A program made the translations under genes and the position numbers. Shown here in pieces: positions 9,001 to 17,721 of a stretch of 32,988 bases of DNA (within the stretch, counting starts at the first letter, position 1; every line of letters begins with the position of its first letter). This DNA is from Anaerolineae bacterium. GTDB taxonomy: Bacteria > Chloroflexota > Anaerolineae > JAAYZQ01. The DNA lies in contig JAFGOG010000015.1 of the NCBI GenBank assembly GCA_016926595.1, positions 1-32,988 on the forward strand, in the 5' to 3' direction. The notes under the pieces were generated by a model, which did no database searches, was not told the origin of the DNA, and worked only from the letters and a program-made list of their open reading frames with translations.

Positions 9001-9090
9001 GCTGACCAACAGCAGGCACAAGCCGACTGCCGCTGCGAGCGCCAGGAGCAGACTATTCTGTGACAAGAAGGAACGCGTTTGTGTGTTCAT
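6031..9090 (-). CDS. Secreted multicopper-oxidase-like protein without Cu ligands, fused to Ig-like repeats
   Basis: A 1019-residue protein: signal peptide (about 1-37), cupredoxin-like region (about 50-345), at least four Ig-like modules (about 385-790) and a LamG-like jelly roll (about 795-1000). It ends IFLPMVVRNQ, like many Chloroflexota secreted proteins. The cupredoxin part parallels the neighbouring 442-residue protein (PGPVL, VVLHNQL, GTYLYEAG, YWLINGKAYPQT). Where oxidases have HWHG and YHSH it has SLSFPGQ and YLYEAG, and I find no HxH pair in that region, so copper binding is unlikely. The Ig-like modules share a GNWG ending (DADGNWG, DSLGNWG, DSAGNWG, DSAFNWG). Start chosen at 9090 (AAAGGA site); 9105 is also possible. 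Likely a surface scaffold or partner of the Cu-binding homologues. Confidence 0.8.
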   Translation of the reverse strand: MNTQTRSFLSQNSLLLALAAAVGLCLLLVSSPAAAAPAGLSPIAAQKAPDGALPPATCTLDGAIRTCHLWAMPGTLGLPTGENVPIWGFAETGAGPAQLPGPVLIANQNETLQVVLHNQLPGETVSLSFPGQWGLAPDLAGVGTGGVVTYTFSVTRPGTYLYEAGLTANGARQVAMGLYGGLVVRPLTAGQAYDDPATAYDDEALLVLSDMDPAFNNNPYGFKLYNYTPRYWLINGKAYPQTAIIDSGAGRRVLLRYINAGLVSHSMGLLGLQQQVIAANGNPDGWPHDEKGAAEKIPSGGTLDAITVVPASALADTRYPLYDTSLLLHNAGQAAPGGALNFGGMMTFIHAVAGAPPGGLGPVTSGTAVTPSPTTGAGGVVLSANIDDTSTGGQNVNLAEYFVNNLGAPGTGTAISIANPQPQVSVSVAIPEGDLAPWPSGYYIFYVRGMDADGNWGFVSSAVLNLDKAGPEITSLSLWPETTNGTRSVLLRATGDDHGNGRQNVVAGQYSVDGGPVQPMTLNRIDHPIAAMTATLPSATLIGLAEGLHPVAVTAQDSLGNWGVPGVITLTLDKTGPAAPVVTLDPDYLLLAGPPPVTSVRVSAVITDALSNGVQSTLANAEGFIDTVKPDGTGFRLFPSDGLFDEIVEDVYLDISIGNFTRLSQGAHYVYVHGLDSAGNWGAVAAGTIYIDRGATDTTGPTITNVNIMPNPTNGAVSVSLTASAADPGMLSNIAAAEWWIGNGPHQPLEAADGAFDSTVEMLSRTIALGSWRNGAHTLWVRAQDSAFNWGDAVATQLIVSGNNPVIILSDSFESGLGQWTTAVGQVSATPEAAIAPDGGVLGLQAVVDGGAPAHLGYLMPAGETDANASFYFASNATGMGVQPHDILVGLADGAPIFGIQIQAAGGEATALNVRGWVLVSGVPLYTDWHSLADGAHKLGIGWQAGAAASFHLAIDGVVAETLDGLDTADYTLYELWLGPSGGLDPSMSGAEYLDGFELTRAPQAEVIQIFLPMVVRNQ

Positions 9091-9125
9091 ATCAGTCCTT
9101 TCCATTCTCTGTCCTGTGTCACGCC

Positions 9126-10454
9126 TTACGGACAGTCGTTAGGCAGCGGCGGGTCGATGCGGGCGAAGGTGATGTGGCCGCTCAAGACAATGCCCCAGGC
9201 GGTGATCTTTTGCAGTTGGTGGTTGTGGGAGATGTGATAGTACTCGCCGCATTGGTTGAGAGCCTGCGCACCCACCGGCAGTTGGTCGGTAGCGCCCAGG
9301 TAAGGGCTGCCGCTGTAGAAAGTGCCAAAGGTCAGGTTTTGGAGCTGCGGGATGGTCACCGGGATCGGATTGGTCACCGGATCCCAGCCCTCCACGTCGG
9401 TCCAGGCAAACAGTTGGTCCTGGGTCTCGCCGGGCCCGATTAGGACCGTGAACTTTTCGTACGACAGGTCTTCGCCGGCTGGCCCGATCAGCATGTTGCC
9501 GTCGTGGGCGATCATCCGGCCGTGATTGCCGTGGGGGTGGTGTAGGTAGTTTTCGGTGCCGACGTTGATGTAGCGGACGATAGCCGGGTAGGGGTTGGCG
9601 ACCGGATCGTAGGGATAGATGTGGATCAGCGAGCTGTAGGGCTGGCTCGGCAGCCATTCGGCGCCGTTGGGCGCGACCGTATCGGGAAAGCTGCGGCCGT
9701 TGATCATCCAGTACCGTTCCCGGTAGCCGTTCATGTCATAGTCGTGCCCCTGTTGGACTGCGCTGTGAAGCATGGGGTCGATCTCGGATAGGAGCATCAG
9801 GAATTCGTCGTCTGGGTTGAATTGGGTGGTATAGCTGATCGCCCCGCTGTAAATGACCTCGTTGTAGGCCCAGTCGGGGTGGGCGGCTGGCCGGACGATG
9901 AGCGCCCCGAAAAGACCCATGTTGACCTGCTTCAAGGGCTCGGTGCCGCTCTCGTAGATGTAGGTGCCGGGCTTGGCGGCCACAAAGCTGTAGGTCATAG
10001 TCCCGTTAAAGGCCGGCGCGACGGGAGCTAGCGACGTCAGGTTGCCGCCGCCGTCGAATACCGGCTGCGATGGCACGCCGTTGGCCAGGACGTTCTCCTG
10101 GCCGGGGAAGATGAGCGACACGTCGGCCATGGTCAGGGTGTTGTGCAGGACGATGGTCACGGTTTGGCCCTCGTTGACGCACAGCACCGGGCCGGGGTGT
10201 TGGAAGGGATCGTCGCCATGGCTAAAGCCCCACATGTAGATGACATTGCCGTCGGGGGTGGTGATGGTGCCCTCGCGGGTGGTCAGGGTGAAAGTGGCAG
10301 TGGGGTTGGTGGTGCACACCATGCCGTGCGGCGGCATCGCCTGGTGGGCGGCGGTCGCCGTCTCGGCGCGGCCGCCCACCATGGCCAGGATCAGGACCAG
10401 GACCAACGGCAGAGCGACAAGCCTGGCTGTTTGGGTGAATCTTTTGGATCTCAT
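9126..10454 (-). CDS. Secreted multicopper-oxidase-like protein with C-terminal His clusters
   Basis: A 442-residue protein with a signal peptide (about 1-36) and two cupredoxin-like domains. The first has the usual frame (PGPVLCVNEGQTVTIVLHN, then GTYIYESG and MGLFGALIVRP) but SLIFPGQ and YESG replace the HWHG and YHSH copper motifs. The second retains ligands: YLHHPHGNHGRM (His305, 306, 308, 311), matching the HPxHLHG position, and CGEYYHISHNH (Cys402, His407, 410, 412), near where HCHxxxH would stand. WMINGRSFPDT is a shared marker with its neighbours. ATG at 10454 is preferred (GAGGTGAG site) over a GTG at 10463. It lies 33 bp after the Tat-exported homologue. Copper binding and redox activity are inferred, and a two-domain nitrite-reductase/laccase relative is the nearest known type. 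Confidence 0.83.
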   Translation of the reverse strand: MRSKRFTQTARLVALPLVLVLILAMVGGRAETATAAHQAMPPHGMVCTTNPTATFTLTTREGTITTPDGNVIYMWGFSHGDDPFQHPGPVLCVNEGQTVTIVLHNTLTMADVSLIFPGQENVLANGVPSQPVFDGGGNLTSLAPVAPAFNGTMTYSFVAAKPGTYIYESGTEPLKQVNMGLFGALIVRPAAHPDWAYNEVIYSGAISYTTQFNPDDEFLMLLSEIDPMLHSAVQQGHDYDMNGYRERYWMINGRSFPDTVAPNGAEWLPSQPYSSLIHIYPYDPVANPYPAIVRYINVGTENYLHHPHGNHGRMIAHDGNMLIGPAGEDLSYEKFTVLIGPGETQDQLFAWTDVEGWDPVTNPIPVTIPQLQNLTFGTFYSGSPYLGATDQLPVGAQALNQCGEYYHISHNHQLQKITAWGIVLSGHITFARIDPPLPNDCP

Positions 10455-10487
10455 TGTTCTCACCTCATTCTACATTTAGGCGCCCGG

Positions 10488-11750
10488 CTAGGTATTGGGC
10501 GCTGTCTGGGGCGGCAGCGTGCCGGGGTAGACGCGGATTTCGGTCATCTGGCCGCCAAAGCCGGCGCCGCCGGCGTTGTTCTGGCGGACATAGTTGCGGT
10601 TGTACAGCATATAGGTTACATAATCTTCCCCTGGCTTGGGGGTGACGTTGGGCGCCGTAAAGATGGCGTCCAGGCTTTCGCCGGGGCCGATCAGGACGCT
10701 GTCGGTCATAAAAGTCAGGTCGGATCCGTTGCGGCCGCGCAGCAGTGTGGCATCGCGACCGACCACCCGCATCTGGATGCCGGTCAGGCCCATTGTCTGT
10801 TCCACGTAGCCGAGGTTGACAAGACGCAGCAGCACCTTTTCGCCGGCGTTGCAGGTGACCAGCGACGAGATCGGCTGGTACTGCAGCTCGGGATGGCCGG
10901 GCGGCGGGATCAGATCGCCGGTGCCGGGGTCGGTGCCGCCGCCGGGCGGGGCGATCGTGTCGGGCCAGGAACGGCCGTTGAGCAGGTAGAATTCGGGGTT
11001 ATAGTCGGTCCACTCGGGCAACTGGACGTGCGAGTCGCACCAGTGAGAGATGGTCCACACCTCGTTGAGCGTCATGGTAAACTCGCGGTCAAAGTAGGTT
11101 GAGGCATCGTTGTAGACATAGTTGGGTCCCAACGCTGGGCGGATAAAGACGATGCCAACCATGCCCATGTGGACGTGCTCGGTCTCTTCAAAGTGACAGT
11201 GCATCAGGTAGGTCCCTGGGTCGTGTGGCCGGTAAAAGTAGGTCAGGTCGCGGCTGATCGGCACGCCCACCGACGAGTGGGGCTCGCCGTCAAAGATGGG
11301 GATGGCGTTGCGAAAACCGTGAAAGTGGACGGTATGGGCGTCGACCAGGTCGGGCCGGATCTGAAGGCCGAGGTTGGTTATCTTGAGGGTGAAATCGACC
11401 CCCTCGGTCAGCCACCAGATCGGCGCTGTGAGCTGGGCTTTCATCTTTTGGGCAAATATCTGTTGTGTCCCCAGGCCATTGACGTTGCGAAAGCCAAAGA
11501 TGTAGGTGGTCAGCAGCGGCGGCGCCAGATTGTCTGGGTGGTAGGGCGGTACCGGCGCATCCTCGGGCAGGTGGATCCAGCCGTCGGTGGCGGCAAGGTG
11601 CAGGTCAGGTGTGGCCTGGCTCAGGCCGCTGGCCGCCTCGACGACGGCGGTCGGCCTTAGAATCGTTCTGCCCACCACCGTCGAGGCTGCCGCAGCGCCG
11701 AGCAGGCCGCCGCCCAGTCTCAGGAATTGTCTGCGGTTGATTGTTCTCAT
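10488..11750 (-). CDS. Tat-exported multicopper-oxidase-like protein with HxH and HCH motifs
   Basis: A 420-residue protein beginning MRTINRRQFLRLGGG, a twin-arginine signal, which suggests export in folded, possibly cofactor-loaded form. The N-terminal cupredoxin domain carries HTVHFHG (His139, 142, 144) and YLMHCHFEETEHVHMGM (His184, Cys185, His186, His192, His194, Met195/197). The latter is a blue-copper/trinuclear pattern normally found in the last domain of laccases. The second domain has LLNGRSWPDT but at the expected HxHG position reads VEQTMGLTG, with no His. It therefore holds only half of the four His motifs of a trinuclear centre. The true start is the ATG at 11750. The three cupredoxin genes lie 33 and 35 bp apart in one transcript. 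Confidence 0.87.
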   Translation of the reverse strand: MRTINRRQFLRLGGGLLGAAAASTVVGRTILRPTAVVEAASGLSQATPDLHLAATDGWIHLPEDAPVPPYHPDNLAPPLLTTYIFGFRNVNGLGTQQIFAQKMKAQLTAPIWWLTEGVDFTLKITNLGLQIRPDLVDAHTVHFHGFRNAIPIFDGEPHSSVGVPISRDLTYFYRPHDPGTYLMHCHFEETEHVHMGMVGIVFIRPALGPNYVYNDASTYFDREFTMTLNEVWTISHWCDSHVQLPEWTDYNPEFYLLNGRSWPDTIAPPGGGTDPGTGDLIPPPGHPELQYQPISSLVTCNAGEKVLLRLVNLGYVEQTMGLTGIQMRVVGRDATLLRGRNGSDLTFMTDSVLIGPGESLDAIFTAPNVTPKPGEDYVTYMLYNRNYVRQNNAGGAGFGGQMTEIRVYPGTLPPQTAPNT

Positions 11751-11797
11751 GAGCTCATGCCTCCTCGTGTTGCATGTCATCATCACTGATCAAGCCG

Positions 11798-11858
11798 TCA
11801 TGCTGAGCGAAGCGAAGCATCTGTCTGTGACGAGACCCTTCGCTCCGCTCAGGGTGAC
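11798..11858. repeat. Dispersed inverted-repeat element (CTGAGCGAAGCGAAG type)
   Basis: CTGAGCGAAGCGAAG (11803-11817) faces CTTCGCTCCGCTCAG (11838-11852), with GTCA and TGAC at the outer edges (11798-11801 and 11855-11858). The arms form an imperfect hairpin in the 119-bp gap between the 1931-residue gene and the Tat-exported cupredoxin gene. A second half-copy lies at 18559-18590. Such elements are widespread in environmental bacterial genomes, and no function is demonstrated. Confidence 0.8.
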
Positions 11859-11869
11859 AAGCTCATCGA

Positions 11870-14800
11870 TCAAGGCGTCGCGCCGCCGCCCAGGTCGGTC
11901 AGGCCGGCGCCGTTGGGCTCGGCAAAGCTGGGCGCCTCGAACCAGAAGCCGATCCGGCCGCGGGCATCGCCAAAGTGCCACGGGCTGTCGCCTTGGGTCA
12001 GGTCGAAGGTGAAGACCAGCTCGCCGTTGCGATAGACTTGGACCAGGCCGCCGGCCGAGGCCCGCGCGCCGAACTGGTCGCCGACGGCGATCTCGGCGCC
12101 TTCCAAGGTCAGATGGTTGACCCACAGGTTGCCAGGCTCGAGGGTCGAGAGCTGGATGCGGCTGGCCGTGGCGTCATAGTTGATGTTGATCAGGTAGGTG
12201 TCGGGTCCGATCAGGCCGTCGGGCGCCAGCTCGCCGACCTTGAGCAGCAGGTCCTGGCGCGTCGCGCTTGGCGACACGGCGGTGAATGTCAGGTATGCCT
12301 CTTGGTCCGAGCCGAACATGCCCGGGTTCCAGAAGGCGTAACCGCTCGACAATACCTGGACGCCACTGGCCGGATCGAAGGCAAAGCTGTCGAGCTGGCC
12401 CAGCCACTCGTGCACGGTGACGTTGTAGATCAGCGGCAGGAAGAACTTGTAAAGGTCGTCCGCCGCCGGACGCAGCCCGGCCGGTCCCGCCGGGGAAGCA
12501 GCCAACCCGCCCCTCGGAGTTGGAGGATACAGGATCGGTGTCTGCGGGAAGGGTTGTTTGGTCTCGTCGGCGCCGATTTCGTAGCGTCCCTGGGATGGTC
12601 GCGGGTGGCCGTCATAGTCGACGTTCGGCGCGACCTGCGCCCCCTTGCTGGCGGCGCCGGCGTTGATGGCCGGCGAGCCGGCAGCCAGGTGATAGTCGCC
12701 CATGAGGGTCACCGGCAGGTTGAGGGCCACCAGGTCGATCCCGACAAAGTTGGGGTTGCCCCGCCAGGGGAGGACGCGGATGGACGTGTCATACTGCTGG
12801 ACGACGAGCGGATCCACGCCGGCGATATTGGTGGGATCGCCAGCGCCGTAGGGCACCTGGAGCAGGCTGTAGGTGGGGCTCATCGTGCCCGAGCCGTCGC
12901 TGGTGCCCAGGTCCCAGTAAAAGATGGCGTTGGGGTCGCCTTCCATGCCGATGCCTGATACGGTGCCGTTGTCGTACCAACCGGCCCGGTTGTCCCAGAA
13001 GATGTTGTTGAACAGCAGCGGGTCGCTAAAGATCGGCGAGCCGATGGGCAGTGTAGCCTGCAACAGGGCGCTGTTCTGGGCGGAGGACAGTCCGGCAGGC
13101 GCGGGCAGACCGTTACTGGTCATGGAGGTGGCGGTGGTGATGTTCTTGACGATGGTGTTGTTATAGACCCGCACCTGGGGGGCGTCGTTGAGCGAGATGC
13201 CGCCGCCCTCGTGGGTGGAGACGTTGTTGACGATAATGTTGTTGTAGACCCGGTAGAGAAAGTTGCCGGCCATCAGGAAGCGGATGCCGCCGCCGTCGTC
13301 GTTCGACAGGTTGCTCTGGATCAGGTTGGCATAGATGTCGACCGGACCGGCGCCAGGCGAAAGCTGGGTGGGGTCGGCCGGCAGCTCGCCGGCGATCATG
13401 ATGCCGCCGCCTTCGTCGTAGGAGCGGTTGTAGTAGATGCGGTTGTTGTGGATCCGGCCGTTGGGGCTGTAGCCATAGTGGCTGATGCCGCCGCCGTACT
13501 CGGCCGAAAAGTTGCCGCAGATGTCGTTGTGGGTGATGGCATAGCTTTCGGCCCCGGCAAAGACGCCGATGGCGCCGGCCAGGTTGGTGCCGCCGTTGGC
13601 CAGGATGCGGTTGTTGGCGATGGTCACGTTGTCGTTTTGGTTGTCTTTGAACGGTTCGGCCATGTCGGGCGTGCCGAGACGGATGGCCGCGGCGTAGGCG
13701 CCGCCGTTGCTCAGGATGACGTTGTTGGTGATGCGCAGGTAGCGGCCATAGCCGTTAACATAGATCCCCCCGCCCTGGACGGACACTTGGGCCGGAACAC
13801 CTGGGATCGGCGCGCCGCCGATCTGGTCCAGGTTGTTGGGAAAGCCCTGCTGGTCGCCGCCCTGGATGGCAAAGCCGTCGATGGTCGCCGGGAAGGCCTG
13901 GTTGAACTCGCCGTCCTCGGCCAGCACGGTGACCACCGGGCCGGGGTAGATCGTCGGGTTGCCGTCGCCGTCCACCGGACTGCCGTCCCACCCGCCGCGG
14001 TTGAGCCAGATGTCGCCCATCAAGGTCAGCCACTGCTCGACGTAGGGCGTATCTCCGCCCACGGTGCGGCCGTCCAGGACGCTTCCGGCGACGCCCGTGC
14101 CATCGGTGTAGACGCCGCCAGGGCCGATGCCCTGGAGCTTGACCGGCGAGTAGATGACCGGGTTCTCGTACCAGATGCCCAGCGGGTTGGTAAAGGGCGT
14201 CGTCGGGCCGGGGTAGACTATCACCAGCGAGTCGCCGGCAACAGCGGCGTCGTCGATGGCGCTCTGGATAGTGGCGTAGGGCTTGGAGGGGCCGACCTCG
14301 AATAGGGGTGGGTTGTAGGTGACGGGGCCTACCGTACCTAGGACGTGGAAGGTGACGGTGTTGACGGCAGACCGGCCGCTGTCATTGGTGATGGTCAGTT
14401 GGTAGGGCCCGGGAAACCAGCCAGCCGGGACGGTGGCCACGATCTGCCGGTCGCTCCAGCTCGAGATCGGCAGGATCCTGATCGAGGGCGTGGGCAATCC
14501 ACTTTTGCCTTCCAACCTGACGCTGCCGGTACCACGGGTCGCGCCAAAGCCGATGCCGGTGATGGTAAAGCTGCGGTCGCCGGTTGGCCCGGCATAAGGC
14601 CGCGACACGGCAAAGAGCTGGGGCGTGGTCGGTTCCAGGGCGCATTGGGCAAGCTGGTCCTGCTGCGAGCCGGGCGACCAGATCAGGGCGCCGTTTTGGG
14701 TGGGCGCCAGGTCTGAGGGCACGGTCACACCGGGATAGATCTCAAAACTAGTGCCGATCGACCGGTATTGAGGGTTGTAATGGGCGTTCAACTGGCCCGG

Positions 14801-17665
14801 CTGCCCCGGATCGTTGCCCCAGATATAGTAGACGCTGGCCAGTTGGCCGCTCGGCGACGGGGCGTTGTAGGTGGCGCTGGAGGGCAGAAGCACCTCGTAT
14901 ACGCCGTGATAGTCGGAGTGTATGGTGTGCACCAGCCGGCCGGTAAAGTCATAGACGCCGATCGGCATGTTGTGCAGGCCGGCTTTCTCGCCGAAAGTCA
15001 GCTCCATGGGGTTGACCGAGACGTTCAGGTCGTCGATGATATACCCCCGCCAGCGGCCGGGGATCGGCACTGGGGTGTGCAGGTAAAAGACGGGCGCGAT
15101 CGACTTGAGGTCCTCGAGCGTGATCAGCTTGACGTTGCACAACGGCTTGGGCTCGCCCTCGAAGCGGCTGCCGCCAGCCTCTGCGTAGCCGGGGTTGTCG
15201 ACCGGGGTGGAAAAGTTGCCCGGATCCCAGGGGATCGGGTAGCCGTCGGCGCCTGCGCCCGCCACGTCGACGATGTGCCACGGCCCGGCGCACTCGGGCG
15301 GCGCGACCGTCGGGTAGAACTCGTCGCCGTCATAGATGTTGACGTCCTCCTCGCGAGTCACCTGGAAGATCGGCCGGTTCAGGATTGGGTCGTTGGGCAT
15401 GACTACCTCGACCAGGTAGTCGTCGGGCGGAATCGGCAACGGCGCGGGCAGCGCCTGGCCGGTCAGTGGATCGGTCAGGATCTCGGTAAAGCCATAGTTG
15501 CCATCGAGGGTGGCGAACTCGGTGCCGAACTGGACGCCCATCGGCGGTCCTTCCAGGCAGTCCTTGTCCGCGTCCCAAGGCGGCATCGACGGAAAGTCGA
15601 CCGGATTGCCGTCCACGTCGCGAGGGATGCAGTTCTTGGGCCGGGCAAAGGTCTCGGTGGTGGCGGTGTTCAACAACGGCCCCTTGACGTAGGCGCCATA
15701 GTTGGGGCCGGGAGTGGTGTCGGTGATCGGGACGCCGTTGACCTTGACGGTGGCATACAGCCGCAGCTCCAGGTCGGGAATGCCGGGCTGCCAGGGCTCG
15801 GCGCCGGCGTAGGCCGCGTCATCCTCGGCGCGGACCGTGTCATAAGACACGGTGCCGACGATGCCGCCGTTGGTGTCGGGCTCGTAGAACTTGACGCCCC
15901 AGTCGAGGCGCCCCCACTGGCTGAGGATGGGCAGCACGTCGACGTCCACGCCGTTACCCAGGATCGTCGTCTCCTCCGGCTGATTGCTGGCCTGGAAGGT
16001 GATGCCGGTGGTGCGATAGATGTCGCTATAAGCCTCCAGGACCATCCACGAGGTCATCGGGTAGCCCTTTTCCAGCTCATAGTTGCCGTTGACGTCGGTC
16101 ACAGCCGCGATCGACATGCGGTCGATCTCGGTGTTGTCGCGGTCTCTGAGCACCACCAGGTAGTCGGGCACGCCCGGTTCGCCGTCGTCGCGGCGGCCGT
16201 TCTCGTTATTGTCCAAAAAGACGGTGCCATACCACTTGGTGAACCAGTTGGTCATGGTCCGGACGCCGATGTCGGTAGTCTGGTTGGGCTTGACCGTCAC
16301 CTGTATCCAGTCGAGGATGTAGTGCAGGTTGGGGTCCCAGTAGGACAGGAAATAGTTGCCGGGCGGGACGTTGGGGATCTCGAACGAGCCGTCGGCGTTG
16401 CCCTGGCCAACCCACACGGCCGTGTCGCCGTTTTGCAGGTCGTTCAACGACAGCCAGGGATAGGCGATGGGGGTGTCGAGCTTGATGCCGTTATAACCGC
16501 CCCAGATGGTGCCCTGGTAGGGCAGGCCGCCTTGGGAGGGGCTGTAACTGGTGATGCCCATGATCACGCCGCGAACGGTCCCGGTGTCGGTCGGGTCGAT
16601 GGGCAGGGTGTTGGTCGGCGCCACAAAGCCAAAGATGGTCCACGGGAACGGCTCGCCGGCGACCAGGAACTCGTTGTCGAGCCCGGTGCCGGCTTCCTGG
16701 AGCCAGGTGTCCCAGCCGAAAGAGCCTTCGAGGGTGGTTGTCTGGGCCCAGTCGGAGCCGTCGGGCGGCACGACCAGCACGTCCCAGCGGATGGTGCCGA
16801 TGTTTTGGATGGTGATCATGCCGTTCTCGTCGCTGTAGCAGCCGTTGCCGATGGTCAGGATCTGGGGCGTGCCGTCTGGGTTGAGGACGACGTCCCCGTT
16901 GGCGTCGTGGACGTACTTGGTGCACAGCGGGTTGCCAAAGATGTCGGCGGTAACTTCGCCCAGGATGTCGTTGATGCTGGCCCGGAAACCGGCCAGCCCC
17001 TGCTCGACCGGGCCGTCGAACTGCCCGTTGGTCATCGACCTGTCGTGAAAGACTTGGATGACCATCGTCGCTGGCGGCAGTGGGTGGGGATGGACGGCGA
17101 CGGTGAGCAGGCCCGGATCGGCCAGGGGCACGGTAAAGTGGATGCCGTCGTTCTTGTAGCCTTGAGCCAGGACAGAGATGACATATTCGCCGGGCGGCAG
17201 GGTGACGCCAGTGGTCTCGTTCAGGTCATCTTGCGTGCCTGCGGTGACGATCGGCGACCAGCCGGCGTTGGTGCGCACGCCGGGCCACTCGCAGCCGTCG
17301 GGGTAGTTGGGATTGCGGATGGTGTTGGTCGGCGGATCGGTGTAGGCAAAGCAGTCGGTGGTGTCGAACGGATCGCCGGTGTTGTCCTCGTTGATCATGA
17401 ACTGGTAGGTGGAGGTGATTGGCTCACCGGCGATCACGCCAGCGCCGTCAAAGGCGCGTGGCTCGGTGCGGGCGTTGATCACCCGCAGGGTGATGGTGTT
17501 GGTCAGCTCTGGCGCTGCCAGGGGTGCGTCCTGGATGGGGGTTGCGGGGAGCGGGCCAGCGGTGACCGGTGGAGCAGCGGCCACCTGCGGTGCGACCGGC
17601 AGTGGCCACGCAAAAGCCACGGCCAGCAACAACACCAGCAAAAGTGTGCGTTTCTTCAAATGCAT
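11870..17665 (-). CDS. Giant secreted multi-domain protein (SdrD-like, IPT/TIG, beta-helix)
   Basis: A 1931-residue protein, first gene of the cupredoxin cluster. A Sec signal peptide (about 1-35) precedes several prealbumin/SdrD-like B domains (about 40-960), recognisable by phrases such as GTVFLDNNENGRRDDGEPG followed by NGNYELEKGYP. An IPT/TIG-like module (FTITGIGFGATRGTGSVRL, about 1005-1110) leads into a right-handed parallel beta-helix (about 1145-1560), with rungs such as IHNNRIYYNRSYDEGGG and VYNNTIVKN. At about 1745 stands FFLPLIYN, which resembles a Chloroflexota C-terminal motif. A further LamG-like domain (about 1755-1931) follows it. The upstream frame to 17782 is not used: ATG 17665 has GAGGAGGG and the signal peptide. 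Likely a surface adhesin or scaffold; an enzymatic beta-helix role cannot be excluded. Confidence 0.85.
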   Translation of the reverse strand: MHLKKRTLLLVLLLAVAFAWPLPVAPQVAAAPPVTAGPLPATPIQDAPLAAPELTNTITLRVINARTEPRAFDGAGVIAGEPITSTYQFMINEDNTGDPFDTTDCFAYTDPPTNTIRNPNYPDGCEWPGVRTNAGWSPIVTAGTQDDLNETTGVTLPPGEYVISVLAQGYKNDGIHFTVPLADPGLLTVAVHPHPLPPATMVIQVFHDRSMTNGQFDGPVEQGLAGFRASINDILGEVTADIFGNPLCTKYVHDANGDVVLNPDGTPQILTIGNGCYSDENGMITIQNIGTIRWDVLVVPPDGSDWAQTTTLEGSFGWDTWLQEAGTGLDNEFLVAGEPFPWTIFGFVAPTNTLPIDPTDTGTVRGVIMGITSYSPSQGGLPYQGTIWGGYNGIKLDTPIAYPWLSLNDLQNGDTAVWVGQGNADGSFEIPNVPPGNYFLSYWDPNLHYILDWIQVTVKPNQTTDIGVRTMTNWFTKWYGTVFLDNNENGRRDDGEPGVPDYLVVLRDRDNTEIDRMSIAAVTDVNGNYELEKGYPMTSWMVLEAYSDIYRTTGITFQASNQPEETTILGNGVDVDVLPILSQWGRLDWGVKFYEPDTNGGIVGTVSYDTVRAEDDAAYAGAEPWQPGIPDLELRLYATVKVNGVPITDTTPGPNYGAYVKGPLLNTATTETFARPKNCIPRDVDGNPVDFPSMPPWDADKDCLEGPPMGVQFGTEFATLDGNYGFTEILTDPLTGQALPAPLPIPPDDYLVEVVMPNDPILNRPIFQVTREEDVNIYDGDEFYPTVAPPECAGPWHIVDVAGAGADGYPIPWDPGNFSTPVDNPGYAEAGGSRFEGEPKPLCNVKLITLEDLKSIAPVFYLHTPVPIPGRWRGYIIDDLNVSVNPMELTFGEKAGLHNMPIGVYDFTGRLVHTIHSDYHGVYEVLLPSSATYNAPSPSGQLASVYYIWGNDPGQPGQLNAHYNPQYRSIGTSFEIYPGVTVPSDLAPTQNGALIWSPGSQQDQLAQCALEPTTPQLFAVSRPYAGPTGDRSFTITGIGFGATRGTGSVRLEGKSGLPTPSIRILPISSWSDRQIVATVPAGWFPGPYQLTITNDSGRSAVNTVTFHVLGTVGPVTYNPPLFEVGPSKPYATIQSAIDDAAVAGDSLVIVYPGPTTPFTNPLGIWYENPVIYSPVKLQGIGPGGVYTDGTGVAGSVLDGRTVGGDTPYVEQWLTLMGDIWLNRGGWDGSPVDGDGNPTIYPGPVVTVLAEDGEFNQAFPATIDGFAIQGGDQQGFPNNLDQIGGAPIPGVPAQVSVQGGGIYVNGYGRYLRITNNVILSNGGAYAAAIRLGTPDMAEPFKDNQNDNVTIANNRILANGGTNLAGAIGVFAGAESYAITHNDICGNFSAEYGGGISHYGYSPNGRIHNNRIYYNRSYDEGGGIMIAGELPADPTQLSPGAGPVDIYANLIQSNLSNDDGGGIRFLMAGNFLYRVYNNIIVNNVSTHEGGGISLNDAPQVRVYNNTIVKNITTATSMTSNGLPAPAGLSSAQNSALLQATLPIGSPIFSDPLLFNNIFWDNRAGWYDNGTVSGIGMEGDPNAIFYWDLGTSDGSGTMSPTYSLLQVPYGAGDPTNIAGVDPLVVQQYDTSIRVLPWRGNPNFVGIDLVALNLPVTLMGDYHLAAGSPAINAGAASKGAQVAPNVDYDGHPRPSQGRYEIGADETKQPFPQTPILYPPTPRGGLAASPAGPAGLRPAADDLYKFFLPLIYNVTVHEWLGQLDSFAFDPASGVQVLSSGYAFWNPGMFGSDQEAYLTFTAVSPSATRQDLLLKVGELAPDGLIGPDTYLININYDATASRIQLSTLEPGNLWVNHLTLEGAEIAVGDQFGARASAGGLVQVYRNGELVFTFDLTQGDSPWHFGDARGRIGFWFEAPSFAEPNGAGLTDLGGGATP

Positions 17666-17721
17666 GTTTTGCCCTCCTCTTTGGTATAGCGGAACTCTGC
17701 CAATAATCTGATCCCAAGCCC

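Noticed and set aside
14768..17689. 973-residue open frame on the plus strand
   Set aside because: It is antisense to the giant secreted protein, has no recognisable domain, and reflects codon-position GC bias. The minus-strand frame has a signal peptide, a ribosome-binding site and clear domains.
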